From an uncultured Pseudomonadota bacterium (lineage in GTDB: Bacteria; Pseudomonadota; Gammaproteobacteria; Steroidobacterales; Steroidobacteraceae), in NCBI GenBank assembly GCA_903927005.1, contig CAIYLH010000105.1, positions 1 through 64,000 on the forward strand: a DNA stretch of 64,000 bases. Reading direction: 5' to 3'. Made by a program: the position numbers and the translations under genes. The notes under the pieces were generated by a model. That model ran no database searches, had not been told where the DNA came from, and saw only the letters and a list, made by a program, of their open reading frames with translations. The stretch's first letter is position 1, and each line of letters begins with the position of its first letter. Of this stretch, positions 54,915 to 64,000 are shown in pieces.

Positions 54915-57371
54915 TTAGCCGTGCGTGACCTGCAGGATGCTGTGCCGAATCTGTTCCGACAGCACCAGCCGGGCGTCAGCCGCGACGTCCAGCAGCTCCT
55001 GGTCGTAAGCGAGCAGGCCGCCGGCGCTCACGCGGATCACTTCGCGCGCGCGCAGCAGCTCCAGAAATTGCCGGAACAACGGCCGGTCGAAGAACTCTGG
55101 CGAGCGCAGCTCATAAAGGAGCGCCATGCGGCTCGCCATCAGGTGGCAGCGGCTCTCCAGCGCCTCCTGAGTGATCGTGTTGGGTCCGGCGCGCAACAGC
55201 AGGGCAATCGCAAGGTAGTAGCGTTCAATGACCTCCAGCGTCGCGTTCGCGAGCACCGACAGCTGCACCGCCTCAGTCGAACCGGTCGATGGGCGCCGCC
55301 AGACGCTACGATCAGCGCTGGGCTCCAGCAGGCCAAGGGCGGCGAAAGTGTCCAGCACACTGTCGACCACTGCCGGCACCTCGGCATCCGTCCAGCGCAT
55401 GAACAGCTCCTGGGCGATATACGGATAGATTCTCCAGGTCAGACGGTGGATGTCCTCGGTGCGGATCGCCGGGTTGTTGAGGAACGCACAGGCGATCAGC
55501 GACGGCAGCGCAAAGGCGTGCAGGATGTTGTTGCGGTAGTAGGCGGACAGGATCGCGTGATCGCCGGTGAAGCGCACGACGGCACCGAGGGCGTGCGGCA
55601 CCGTCTCGATCATGCCCAGCGAGCGACCGTGGGCGATCATTGCCTCGCCGGACAACGGCGTGCACCAGATGTCAGCGGCATACGGCGCAAGCTCGGCGAG
55701 GCGCCGATACAGCTCGAGCTGCCGCACAAGGTCAGCCTCGGGCATGGACTGCCGTGGCGTCGCCAGCAGCGCAAGACTAAGCAGTCCGGTGGGCGTGATC
55801 GCAGCAGCGGCGTTGGTGCGGCGCTGGATTGCTTCTGCGAGTGTATCGACGGCGCCGGGCAACCAGCTGGGCCGGCTCACGCCATGATCCCCGCGCCAGC
55901 CCGGCGCATAGGCATCCAGGTGCTCGGCAAGCGGCAGCGGCTCACCGAAGCTGACGTAAACGCGACCAAAGCGCTCGCGCAGCACCTTCAGCCCGCGCAG
56001 CAGGCCGGCTATCGTCTCCTTCTGCTTCGGCTGGCCCGACAGCTCGCCGACATAGGTGCTGGCCTCGACCAGGCGCTCGTAGCCGAAGTACACCGGCACG
56101 AAGACGACCGGGCGCGTCGGATCGGTCAGGAAGCTGCGCAAGGTCATCGCCAGCATGCCCGTCTTCGGCTGCAACAGCCGGCCGGTGCGGCTACGGCCAC
56201 CCTCGATGAAGTACTCGATCGGGTGACCGCGCTGCATCATGACGCCCAGATAGGTCATGAATACGATCGGATAGAGCGGATTCCCCTTGAAGCTGCGCCG
56301 CAGGAAGAACGCGCCGCCCTTGCGCAGGTAGCGGCCGATGACCGGCAGGTTCAGGTTGATGCCGGCAGCGATGTGGGGCGCCGCGAAGCCACGCTCGTAG
56401 ATCACGTAGGACAACAACAGATAGTCCATGTGACTGCGGTGGCACGGCACGTAGACGACCTGTACGCCGTCGGAGGCAAGCCCAAGTCGCTCGGCATGCA
56501 GTATCTCGACGCCGTCGTAAAGGCGAGTCCAGACACGCCTGAGCAGAGCGGCACCGAAGGCAACAAAGCGCGGCGAGTAGTTGGCGGCGATCTCGTACGC
56601 GTAGCCGCGGGCGACGCCGAGCGCTTCGCGGCGGCTGAGCTTGTGATCGCGCGTCTCGAGCGCGATTGCGGCGCGCACGGCCCGTTTGCGCAGCACTTCC
56701 GCGATCACGGTACGCTGGTGCGACAGATCGGGCCCCAGCACCGCTACCCGCGCGGCGCGGAATTCGGCGCGCAGCAGGCGCGCCGCGCGCCGGGCGGCCC
56801 GCGCAGCCTCAACGTCGGCGGCCGCGAACTGATCGATGGCTGACGGCTCGCCGAAGCGGACCAGCGTCCGCCGGCCATTCACCAGCGTCGACAGCAGCCG
56901 CCGGAACGGCCCCGCCAAGGTCCAGTCCTCGCTGAACATCAACCGCAGCCAGGAACTCTCGATCCGCGGCGAGCGCCCCCAGAACACCGTCACCGGCACC
57001 AGATCGACGGCCGAGTCACCGGCGCTGAAGGCCGTGCTGAACACACGCACCAGCCGCACCGGCACCCGCCGATCCGAGCGCTTGCGGATCCAGCCACGCC
57101 GGCGCTCAAGCGACACGGCGGCACGCGGCTCGCGCACCGCGCCCAGCGTGAAGCGCCGCAGCGGCGAGGGCAGCCCGAACTGACGGCAGACCAGCGCGAC
57201 CGCGATCAGGTCGGTCAGCGACTGCCGCTCGAACACGTACAGCAGCCGCCGGCCACGGCCGCGCAGTCGCTCCGCTGCATCGACCGGCAACACCTTCGGC
57301 CGCACCCACAGCGACATCAGTTGCGCGAGCAGCCAAAGCAGGGTGCGATCCAGTCCAAGCAGGCGGATCAT
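54915..57371 (-). CDS. plsB: Glycerol-3-phosphate 1-O-acyltransferase
   Basis: 818 aa, E. coli-like length (807). First step of phospholipid synthesis at the inner membrane. The HX4D catalytic motif is visible in VPCHRSHMDYLLLSY (about 307-321), followed by GGAFFLRRSFKGNPLYP and FIEGGRSRTGR, the glycerol-phosphate and catalytic blocks. The ATG overlaps the end of the GIY-YIG gene by 4 nt, making plsB the last gene of a probable five-gene operon. The DUF1302 cluster begins 237 bp downstream. Confidence 0.97.
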   Translation of the reverse strand: MIRLLGLDRTLLWLLAQLMSLWVRPKVLPVDAAERLRGRGRRLLYVFERQSLTDLIAVALVCRQFGLPSPLRRFTLGAVREPRAAVSLERRRGWIRKRSDRRVPVRLVRVFSTAFSAGDSAVDLVPVTVFWGRSPRIESSWLRLMFSEDWTLAGPFRRLLSTLVNGRRTLVRFGEPSAIDQFAAADVEAARAARRAARLLRAEFRAARVAVLGPDLSHQRTVIAEVLRKRAVRAAIALETRDHKLSRREALGVARGYAYEIAANYSPRFVAFGAALLRRVWTRLYDGVEILHAERLGLASDGVQVVYVPCHRSHMDYLLLSYVIYERGFAAPHIAAGINLNLPVIGRYLRKGGAFFLRRSFKGNPLYPIVFMTYLGVMMQRGHPIEYFIEGGRSRTGRLLQPKTGMLAMTLRSFLTDPTRPVVFVPVYFGYERLVEASTYVGELSGQPKQKETIAGLLRGLKVLRERFGRVYVSFGEPLPLAEHLDAYAPGWRGDHGVSRPSWLPGAVDTLAEAIQRRTNAAAAITPTGLLSLALLATPRQSMPEADLVRQLELYRRLAELAPYAADIWCTPLSGEAMIAHGRSLGMIETVPHALGAVVRFTGDHAILSAYYRNNILHAFALPSLIACAFLNNPAIRTEDIHRLTWRIYPYIAQELFMRWTDAEVPAVVDSVLDTFAALGLLEPSADRSVWRRPSTGSTEAVQLSVLANATLEVIERYYLAIALLLRAGPNTITQEALESRCHLMASRMALLYELRSPEFFDRPLFRQFLELLRAREVIRVSAGGLLAYDQELLDVAADARLVLSEQIRHSILQVTHG

Positions 57372-57643
57372 CGCGGCGCCGCCGCCGCGGCGTGCGCCGC
57401 GATCAACATGAGCTTCGCACGCCGGTCGAGTCTTTTGATCTGCGCCTCGCGTCGCAGCGCGCCGCCGCGATCGGCTACCGACTCCACATAGAGCAAGCGG
57501 CGCGGCTGGCCGAAACGGAAAAAGCGGGCACCCCGCCCACCCTGACCGCCGTGCTCGGCGAGGCGGCGCGCCACCGATGTGGTGATCCCGGTGTAGAGCG
57601 CACCGCGGTCGCTCTCAACGATGTAGACGGTCCAGTCAGCCAT
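57368..57643 (-). CDS. GIY-YIG nuclease-domain protein
   Basis: 91 aa, one GIY-YIG domain. The motif reads VYI...LYTGITTSVARRLAEH, with the Arg/Glu pair (REAQIKRLDR) in the C-terminal half; this is the small UPF0213/YhbQ type. Expected to nick DNA, role unknown. It overlaps plsB by 4 nt and lies 2 bp after the small lipoprotein gene. Confidence 0.9.
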   Translation of the reverse strand: MADWTVYIVESDRGALYTGITTSVARRLAEHGGQGGRGARFFRFGQPRRLLYVESVADRGGALRREAQIKRLDRRAKLMLIAAHAAAAAPR

Positions 57644-57645
57644 GG

Positions 57646-57873
57646 TCAGCGCGGCGCGGCGCCGGCACTCTGGCCATCGGCCGCCGCCTCCTGCTCGTGC
57701 AGCGCGTCCATGTGCTCGCGCTGCGCCTTCTCGACGGCGGCAGGCAACGTCTTTTCCTTGCTCACAAGCTCATCGAAGACCGTCGGCACGGGTTTTTCGG
57801 CTGGCGGCGGCGGACTGCTGCAGGCAGCAATCGTCGCGAGCAGCAGGACCGAGCAAGAACTGAATCTACGCAT
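57646..57873 (-). CDS. Small hypothetical lipoprotein
   Basis: 75 aa. Signal peptide with lipobox LLATIAAC, the lipidated Cys at residue 18, then SSPPPPAEKP and a short helical, charged segment (about 35-65). No family recognised. It sits between the hydrolase and GIY-YIG genes in the same direction, 2-24 bp from each neighbour, which supports it being real. Confidence 0.72.
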   Translation of the reverse strand: MRRFSSCSVLLLATIAACSSPPPPAEKPVPTVFDELVSKEKTLPAAVEKAQREHMDALHEQEAAADGQSAGAAPR

Positions 57874-57897
57874 GCAGAACCCCTTGCGGGCCGCTCG

Positions 57898-58410
57898 CTA
57901 GCCGCCGAACTTGTCCAGCGTGATCAGGAAATATTCGAACACAGCACCGATCTCCCGTACCCGGTCCTGCATCCGGTGGTCTGTGTCGAGCACATGCAGC
58001 GAAGCGTTGTATTGGCGCGCGAAACGCACGCTGTTGTCGACTGGCACGACCTCGTCGCGCCAGCCGTGGACGATGCTGATCGGACAGTCCGGCGGGATGG
58101 GCGTGTGCTCCTCGTAGCCGGGCATGTAGAACGCCGGCGCCATCAGGAACAGCCCGGTCGCGCGCAGCAACCGCGATCCCGCCGTGCAGACGTGGCCCCC
58201 CATGCTCGAACCGACCAGCACCAGCCGTCCCTGGAAGTCGCGACAATAGGACAACAGGCGCGTGACCCGCTCGTGCGGGTCGTCGATGCCCCGATAGTCG
58301 ACCGACTCGACCTGCCAGCCTTCGGCCTGGGCAATCTCGGCCAGCGCGGAAATCTTGGCCCCCCAGGGACCAGACTCTTTCCCGTGCGAGAACACAACGT
58401 AGCGACTCAT
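57898..58410 (-). CDS. Small alpha/beta-hydrolase
   Basis: 170 aa, short alpha/beta-hydrolase of the YqiA/RBBP9-like size. The oxyanion/glycine block is FSHGKESGPWG (7-17), the nucleophile elbow GSSMGG (Ser near 70), with Asp near 122 (GWRDEVVP) and His near 146 (DTDHRM) completing a triad. Probably an esterase; substrate unknown. Start ATG has GAGG 9 nt upstream; the frame is open further but not family-like. Confidence 0.85.
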   Translation of the reverse strand: MSRYVVFSHGKESGPWGAKISALAEIAQAEGWQVESVDYRGIDDPHERVTRLLSYCRDFQGRLVLVGSSMGGHVCTAGSRLLRATGLFLMAPAFYMPGYEEHTPIPPDCPISIVHGWRDEVVPVDNSVRFARQYNASLHVLDTDHRMQDRVREIGAVFEYFLITLDKFGG

Positions 58411-58441
58411 CGGCAACTGCCTCGCGGAACCAGCGCCGATC

Positions 58442-58822
58442 TTAGCAGCCGTCGGCGCCCCACAGCAGCGCATCAAGATCAGCCGCCTGCGGCAGGCGTA
58501 CCCGGCCGCGCACCACCGCAACCCCCTCGGCGGCCAGTCGGCGGCGCTGTTCGCGGAATGCCGCACTGCGCGGCGGCAACGCGATCCGTCCGCCGGCGGC
58601 GACGACCCGGTGCCACGGCAGTGCCAGCGTGTCCGGCGCAAGCTTGAGCGCCCGCCCCACCAGCCGCGCCCGGCCCGGCAGGCCGGCCCGTGTAGCCACG
58701 CCGCCGTAGGTCACCACGGTGCCGCGAGGCACGGCGGCGACGACACGCCAAATAGCGGCCACACGCTCGTCAGGCGCCGCTGCGGCGGGTGCCACGGGGC
58801 TGCGTTTACACCTGCCTGCCAA
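58442..58822 (-). CDS. Alkyltransferase-like (ATL) protein
   Basis: 126 aa. Resembles the DNA-binding domain of O6-alkylguanine-DNA alkyltransferase, but the active-site PCHR is PWHR (Trp70 in place of Cys), as in E. coli YbaZ/Atl1. ATL proteins bind O6-alkylguanine and hand the lesion to nucleotide excision repair instead of repairing it directly. The start appears to be TTG with GGGAG about 9 nt upstream. First gene of the operon leading to plsB. Confidence 0.9.
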   Translation of the reverse strand: MAGRCKRSPVAPAAAAPDERVAAIWRVVAAVPRGTVVTYGGVATRAGLPGRARLVGRALKLAPDTLALPWHRVVAAGGRIALPPRSAAFREQRRRLAAEGVAVVRGRVRLPQAADLDALLWGADGC

Positions 58823-58890
58823 GCTGAGGATCTCCCTGTGCCGCCCCTGCGGGATCCGCGCTACTGTAGGCGAGCATTACGGGGGTGGGA

Positions 58891-60660
58891 ATGGACAGGG
58901 ATCCAGGCGAGACACAGGCAATGCGCAATCCGATTGCGCTACTGGAGTCGTCGTCGATCTTTCGCGGCCTGGATCACGACACTTTGCTGGCGATCGCCGC
59001 CGGACTCGACTGGATCGCGCTTCCCGGCGGCGCCACGCTATTTGAGGCGGGCGAGGCGCCAGATGCGCTCTACCTGATCGTTGGCGGCTGCCTGGGCGCC
59101 TACACAGGCGATCCGCCGCAGCTACTGGCACGGATCCCCGCCGGCGAGACCGTCGGCGAGATGGGACTGCTATCCGGCCATCCACGCAGTGCGACCGTGC
59201 GTGCCATCCGGGATTCCGATCTCGCCCGCCTGCCACGGGAGACCTTCGACCGCATTGTCGTGCAGAACCCCCAGGCGCTACTGCGCATCTCGCAGATGCT
59301 GGTCGGCCGGCTCGAGGAGGTGCGAGGTCACCACGACGCCCGCCCGCGGCCTCGCACCTACACGCTGGTCCCGCACGCAGCGGACGTCGACATCGCGGCT
59401 TTTGCCACCGAGTTCGTCGCAGAGCTCGCCACTCGCGGCCGCACCGAACTGGTCTGGAGTGGCCGCGGCGCCGAACACACCAGCGGCTGGTTCCACCGCA
59501 TAGAGAGCGCCAACGACTTTGTCGTCTACGTCGCCGACCCCGCCCCGACCACATGGACCAAGCTGTGCGTGCGGCAGGCGGACGCGCTGCTGCTGGTAGC
59601 CCGCGCCGCCTCTGCGCCAGGGCCATGGCCGGTCGGCGACGGCATCGAGCTGCCACGCGACACCGCGGCACGTGCAGAGCTCGTGCTGTGCCACGACGGC
59701 CCGATCCTGTCCGGCGCAGCGTCCCACTGGCGCGCACAGCTACCGGGCATGCCCCACCACCACGTGTGCGGCCGCGAGGATATCGCGCGCCTGGCGCGCG
59801 CCCTCGCCGGCCACGCGGTTGGCCTGGTGCTGTCGGGCGGCGGCGCGCGCGGCTTCGCCCACATCGGCGTCGTCCGCGCACTGCGCGAGGCCGGCGTGCC
59901 GATCGACCGTGTCGGCGGCACCAGCATCGGCGCCATCATGGGCGCCGGCGTCGCCGCCGGCTGGCCGGTCGCGGAGATGATCGAGCGCTTCCGGCGCGCG
60001 TTCGTCAGCACCAACCCGCTCAACGACTACACCCTGCCGCTGGTGTCGCTGGTCGCAGGCCGCAAGGTCAGCCGCCTGCTGCGTCAGGAGTTCGGCGACG
60101 TCACGATCGAGGATCTGCCGCTGCCGTTCTACGCGGTGTCGGCGAACCTGACGACGGGCCGCGGCAGCGTCCATCGCCAGGGCGAGCTGTGGCGCTGGCT
60201 GCGCGCTTCGGTGGCAATTCCCGGCGTCCTGCCCCCCGTGTTCCATCGCGGCGACGTGCACGTCGATGGCGGCGCGATCAACAATCTGCCCGTGGATGTC
60301 ATGCGCGCGGCGAACGCCGGCACCATCGTCGGCGTCGACGTCGGCGCCGACACCACTTTCTCCACCGACCTGCACGATCACGAGCCCCCATCACTGTGGA
60401 ACCTGCCGGGGTGGTACCGGCACCAGCAACGGCGCCCGGGCATCCTGCGCATCCTGTGGCGCTCCGGGATGATCAACAGCGACGCGGCGACCGCCGTGGG
60501 CCGTCGGCAGACGGACCTGCTGCTGCACCCGCCACTTGCACACATCGACCTGCTCGACTGGAAGTCCTTCGACATCGCGATCGAGGCCGGCTACCGGCAC
60601 GCGAACGAACGGCTCGCGCAGTTGGATGCCGCGGCGCTCATGCGCCTTGGACTGGCCTGA
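58891..60660 (+). CDS. Patatin-like phospholipase with N-terminal cyclic-nucleotide-binding domain
   Basis: 589 aa, neuropathy-target-esterase type. N-terminal cNMP-binding-like domain (about 10-120; FRGLDHDTLLAIAAGLDW and GETVGEMGLLSGHPRSATVRAI), a middle Rossmann-like region, then patatin: oxyanion GGGARG (near 314), nucleophile GTSIG (Ser near 346) and catalytic Asp in DGGAINNLPVD near 463. Hydrolyses lyso- or phospholipids; effector ligand unknown. ATG chosen for a GGGGG ribosome site at 5 nt; a GTG 6 nt earlier and an ATG at 58921 are possible. Confidence 0.9.
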   Translation: MDRDPGETQAMRNPIALLESSSIFRGLDHDTLLAIAAGLDWIALPGGATLFEAGEAPDALYLIVGGCLGAYTGDPPQLLARIPAGETVGEMGLLSGHPRSATVRAIRDSDLARLPRETFDRIVVQNPQALLRISQMLVGRLEEVRGHHDARPRPRTYTLVPHAADVDIAAFATEFVAELATRGRTELVWSGRGAEHTSGWFHRIESANDFVVYVADPAPTTWTKLCVRQADALLLVARAASAPGPWPVGDGIELPRDTAARAELVLCHDGPILSGAASHWRAQLPGMPHHHVCGREDIARLARALAGHAVGLVLSGGGARGFAHIGVVRALREAGVPIDRVGGTSIGAIMGAGVAAGWPVAEMIERFRRAFVSTNPLNDYTLPLVSLVAGRKVSRLLRQEFGDVTIEDLPLPFYAVSANLTTGRGSVHRQGELWRWLRASVAIPGVLPPVFHRGDVHVDGGAINNLPVDVMRAANAGTIVGVDVGADTTFSTDLHDHEPPSLWNLPGWYRHQQRRPGILRILWRSGMINSDAATAVGRRQTDLLLHPPLAHIDLLDWKSFDIAIEAGYRHANERLAQLDAAALMRLGLA

Positions 60661-60705
60661 GGCATGCCCCTGGACCGGCAACAGCGAACGGAACTCAGCG
60701 AATCA

Positions 60706-63700
60706 ATGGAGTGGGAGTTCTGGGTCGATAGAGGCGGCACGTTCACCGACGTCGTCGCCCGCCGCCCTGATGGCGTGGTCGACGCGCTGAAGCTACTGTC
60801 GGTCGCGCCGGGCCGCTACCTCGATGCGACCGTCCCTGGCATCCGCCGCCTGCTGGAGCGCCACGGCGCCACGGGAGCTGCCATCAGTCGCGTTCGGGTC
60901 GGCACCACCGTCGCCACCAACGCCCTGCTCGAGCGCAGTGGCGCTCGCACGCTGCTCGTCACTAACGCAGGTCTAGGCGACGCGCTGGCGATCGGCACGC
61001 AGGAACGCCCGCAGCTGTTCCGGCGTCATATCGAACTGCCCGCACCGCTGTATGAAACCGTCATCGAGGCACGCGGCCGCGTCGACGCCGAGGGACACGA
61101 GCTTGAGGCCACGGACCCGGCAGCGCTGGCAGCGGCGCTTGGCGCGGCGCGCGCGGCCGGCGCGCAGAGCGTCGCGATCGTGTTCATGCACGGTTGGCGC
61201 TACCCGGCACACGAGCAGGCGGCCGCCGCGCTGGCACGCGCGGCCGGCTTCGACGCCGTCGCCACTTCGCACGAGGTGACGCCAGTCGAAGGTTACGTCG
61301 CGCGCGGCCATACGACCGCGGCGGAGGCCTACCTGGCGGTACTGATCACGCGCTATGTCGCAACCCTGACCGCGGAGCTGGCGGCTCTGGGGCCCGGCAT
61401 CCGCGTCGAACTGATGCAGAGCCACGGCGGCCTCGCGCCGGCAGCTTCGTTCCGGGGGACGAACGGCGTCCTCTCCGGCCCCGCCGGCGGCGTGGTGGGC
61501 ATGGTGCAGACCGGCCGTCGCGCCGGCATCGAGCGGCTGATCGGCTTCGACATGGGAGGCACGTCCACCGATGTGTCCCTCTACGACGGCCGCTACGCGC
61601 GCCGCCACGAACTGCGGGTCGCAGGCGTGCGCCTCGCGATACCGTCCCTCGACGTACACACCGTCGCGGCAGGCGGCGGCTCGATCCTGCGCTTCGCCGA
61701 CGGCCGCTATGCGGTCGGCCCGGAGTCGGCAGGCGCCGTGCCAGGACCCGCCAGCTACGGCCGCGGCGGTCCGCTGACCGTCACCGACTGCCACGTGCTG
61801 CTGGGCCGGCTGATGCCGGTCGACCTGCCTGCGGCGTTCGGGCCCCATGGAGACGCTCCGCTGGACATCGCCGTCGTGCGTGAGCGGTTTGCGGCGCTCG
61901 CTGCCCGGGTTGCGATCGAGACCGGCGCGCCGACCACACCGGAGGCGGTGGCGGAAGGGTTCCTGACAGTCGCGGTCGACACCATGGCGAACGCCATCAA
62001 GCACGTCAGCCTCAAGGTCGGCCATGACCCTGGCCAGTTCACGCTCAGCTGCTTTGGTGGCGCCGGCGGTCAGGCCGCCTGCCGGGTCGCCGAAGCCCTC
62101 GACGTCCGCTCGATACTGATTCATCCGCTGGCCGGCGTGCTGTCAGCGGTCGGCATTGGGCTTGCCGAAGCGCGGGCGGTGCGGCGCGGCACCCTCGGGC
62201 TGCCGTTGGATGACGCGGGGGTCGCCGCTGCCCACGCACTGGCCGAGGTGCTGCGTGGCGCCGCGCTCGCCGCTCTGGACGGGTTGCCGGCGAGCCACTG
62301 CACGATCCTCGCCGAGGTACGCGTCGTGGACTCCGAGGTGGCACTCGCCACGCCGCTGGATGCCGCAGGACCCATGGCCGTGGCATTCACGGCCGAACAT
62401 ATGCGGCGGTTTGGCTATCGGCCGGTTGACGGCACGCCGCTGCTGATCGCCGCGATCAGCGTCGAGCTGGCGGGCCCCAGCACCGAGGTGCGGCTTGAGG
62501 CCCCTGCCGCCGCAGCCGACAACGGCATCGCGCGACACGCGCGCGTCTGGTTTGACGACCGCTGGCATCAGATACCCGTGCTGATCCGCGCCGCCCTGCC
62601 CGCTGACGCGGTGATCGAGGGACCGGCGCTGCTGGTGGAGGCCACCGCCACCACGGTACTGGAGCCGGGCTGGCGCGCACGGCACCGCGACGGTGGCGTA
62701 CTGCTGCTGAGCCGCAGCGCGCCGCGGGCGCGCCGCACGCTCGAGTCGCAGCGCCCGGATCCAGTACTCCTGGAGGTCTTCAACGGCCTGTACACCCACA
62801 TTGCCGAGCAGATGGGCGCCGTTCTGCAACAGACCGCAAGCTCGGTCAACATCCGCGAAAGGCTGGATTACTCCTGCGCGCTGTTCGACGCCGAGGGGCG
62901 CCTGGTAGCCAACGCGCCACACATGCCGGTACACCTGGGCTCGATGGGTGCGAGCGTGCGTGCCGTCATGAGCCTGCACGGCACGGCAGTCGCTGCGGGC
63001 GATGCATTCCTGGTCAACTCACCGTACGCCGGCGGCACGCACCTGCCGGACCTCACGGTCGTGAGCCCGGTACATCGCGCCGGCAGCCAGCAACCGGCGT
63101 TCTGGGTTGCCTCGCGTGCCCACCATGCCGACGTTGGCGGCATCACGCCAGGCTCCATGCCGCCGTTCAGTCGGACCATCGACGAGGAAGGCGCCTTGTT
63201 CGAAGGCGAGCGCATCGTCGCGGCCGGCCGTTTCGACGAGCCGCAGGTGCGCGCCCTGCTCGGGCGTGGGCCCTGGCCGGCGCGCAACATCGCCCGCAAC
63301 CTCGCCGACCTTGCCGCCCAGCTGGCGGCGAACGCGCGCGGAGCTGCCGAGCTCGAGCGCCTGGTCAACGACTACGGCACCGAGGTGGTCGCGGCCTATC
63401 TCGGTCACGTGCAGCGTCACGCCGAAGCGCGCGTGCGCGCAGCGCTGCGTGCCCTGCCAATCGCAGGCCATGGCCCCATCCGCCGGGCGCGCGAGCTCGA
63501 TGGCGGCGAGCGGATCGAAGTAACACTGCAGGTCGACGCCGTGCTCGGCACCGCGCACATCGACTTCACCGGCACCTCGACGCAGTCGCCGAGCAATTTC
63601 AACGCGCCGCGCGCCGTCTGTACGGCGGCCGTGCTGTACGTACTGCGGACGCTGGTCGACGACGACATTCCTCTCAACGAAGGCTGCCTCGCACCACTGA

Positions 63701-64000
63701 CGCTGACGATTCCAGCCGGCTCGCTGCTGGACCCGCAACCGCCTGCCGCGGTCGTCGCCGGCAACGTCGAGACCTCGCAGTGCATCGTCGACCTGCTGTA
63801 CGGCGCGCTCGGCGTGCTGGCCGACTCACAGGGCACGATGAACAACTTCACTTTCGGCGACGCCAACTGCCAGTACTACGAGACGATCGCCGGCGGCGCT
63901 GGAGCGGGGCCCGGCTTCGAGGGCGCCAGCGGCGTACAGACGCACATGACCAACTCGCGACTGACGGACCCGGAGGTGCTCGAGTCGCGCCTGCCAGTGC
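60706..64000 (+). CDS. 5-oxoprolinase / hydantoinase-type fusion (HyuA-HyuB), 3' end outside window
   Basis: About 1098 residues are visible and the frame is still open at the edge; full-length family members are about 1200 aa. HyuA part: [19 protein letters not shown] (4-22, ATP phosphate loop), [27 protein letters not shown]. HyuB part begins near 680: [50 protein letters not shown]-dependent opening of 5-oxoproline or a related cyclic amide; the exact substrate cannot be told. An ATG at 60664 is in frame and would add 14 residues. The patatin gene ends 45 bp upstream. Confidence 0.92.
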   Translation, partial: MEWEFWVDRGGTFTDVVARRPDGVVDALKLLSVAPGRYLDATVPGIRRLLERHGATGAAISRVRVGTTVATNALLERSGARTLLVTNAGLGDALAIGTQERPQLFRRHIELPAPLYETVIEARGRVDAEGHELEATDPAALAAALGAARAAGAQSVAIVFMHGWRYPAHEQAAAALARAAGFDAVATSHEVTPVEGYVARGHTTAAEAYLAVLITRYVATLTAELAALGPGIRVELMQSHGGLAPAASFRGTNGVLSGPAGGVVGMVQTGRRAGIERLIGFDMGGTSTDVSLYDGRYARRHELRVAGVRLAIPSLDVHTVAAGGGSILRFADGRYAVGPESAGAVPGPASYGRGGPLTVTDCHVLLGRLMPVDLPAAFGPHGDAPLDIAVVRERFAALAARVAIETGAPTTPEAVAEGFLTVAVDTMANAIKHVSLKVGHDPGQFTLSCFGGAGGQAACRVAEALDVRSILIHPLAGVLSAVGIGLAEARAVRRGTLGLPLDDAGVAAAHALAEVLRGAALAALDGLPASHCTILAEVRVVDSEVALATPLDAAGPMAVAFTAEHMRRFGYRPVDGTPLLIAAISVELAGPSTEVRLEAPAAAADNGIARHARVWFDDRWHQIPVLIRAALPADAVIEGPALLVEATATTVLEPGWRARHRDGGVLLLSRSAPRARRTLESQRPDPVLLEVFNGLYTHIAEQMGAVLQQTASSVNIRERLDYSCALFDAEGRLVANAPHMPVHLGSMGASVRAVMSLHGTAVAAGDAFLVNSPYAGGTHLPDLTVVSPVHRAGSQQPAFWVASRAHHADVGGITPGSMPPFSRTIDEEGALFEGERIVAAGRFDEPQVRALLGRGPWPARNIARNLADLAAQLAANARGAAELERLVNDYGTEVVAAYLGHVQRHAEARVRAALRALPIAGHGPIRRARELDGGERIEVTLQVDAVLGTAHIDFTGTSTQSPSNFNAPRAVCTAAVLYVLRTLVDDDIPLNEGCLAPLTLTIPAGSLLDPQPPAAVVAGNVETSQCIVDLLYGALGVLADSQGTMNNFTFGDANCQYYETIAGGAGAGPGFEGASGVQTHMTNSRLTDPEVLESRLPV

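Noticed and set aside
58442..58822. Broken MGMT repair gene because the active-site Cys is missing
   Set aside because: PWHR is the normal signature of ATL proteins, so the Trp is a family feature and not damage.

Overview
The window is chromosomal core DNA from a high-GC gammaproteobacterium. Gene content and order suggest a member of, or close to, the Xanthomonadales / Nevskiales / Steroidobacterales; this is judged from memory of families and gene order, with no search run. The stretch dsbD-tlpA-aroQ-accB-accC-prmA-DUF3426-dusB-fis-purH-purD matches the Pseudomonas arrangement. trxA-rho divergent from rhlB is the classic gammaproteobacterial order. A kdkA-type Kdo kinase beside waaA and lpxL, a CIRCE-controlled groESL and a Rho with a long Gly/Arg-rich N-terminus recall xanthomonads. 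I see no rRNA, tRNA, CRISPR, prophage, insertion sequence or composition break.

Layout. 1-5.5 kb: the end of a secreted DUF885 protein, a RidA-like secreted protein, a PAS-PAS-GGDEF-EAL protein, then a Pcm-like methyltransferase and a rhodanese leading to tolC. 5.6-14 kb: outer-membrane and lipopolysaccharide genes (tolC, waaA, lpxL-like, kdkA, a GT9 heptosyltransferase), a GCPII-like M28 peptidase, DUF6165 and a zf-CHCC protein. 14-20.5 kb: glnE, a PfkB sugar kinase, and groESL behind a CIRCE operator. 20.5-33.7 kb: thiol-disulfide exchange (dsbD, tlpA), fatty-acid synthesis (aroQ, accBC), prmA, dusB-fis, purHD and small downstream genes. 33.7-38.1 kb: a secreted methyltransferase-like protein, a Cpx-type two-component system with a divergent CpxP/Spy-like chaperone, and an AlkA-like glycosylase. 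38.1-46.9 kb: rho, trxA, rhlB, a HAD nucleotidase, cysQ, DUF3301, a PHP nuclease, DUF465, an MscS channel and arfB. 46.9-54.7 kb: a tight five-gene envelope cluster (DUF1302, DUF1329, YCF48-like, MMPL/RND, DUF4344). 54.9-58.8 kb: a likely operon ending in plsB. 58.9-64 kb: a cyclic-nucleotide-domain patatin and the start of a fused HyuA-HyuB oxoprolinase that leaves the window.

Common themes are envelope building and surveillance (LPS core, TolC, Dsb, Cpx, MscS, PlsB, MMPL cluster) and RNA/translation housekeeping (Rho, RhlB, DusB, PrmA, ArfB, PHP nuclease). Genes are tightly packed: many pairs overlap by the 4-nt ATGA/GTGA/TTGA type, two convergent pairs share a CTAG that supplies both stop codons, and one divergent pair has overlapping start codons.

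The best candidate for an incompletely described system is the DUF1302-DUF1329-YCF48-MMPL-DUF4344 cluster, where the last protein looks like a metallopeptidase that has lost its zinc-binding histidines. Other points worth checking are a DsbD with two tandem alpha domains, a Pcm-like protein with a remodelled acceptor loop, and a 27-nt near-perfect dyad between trxA and rhlB.
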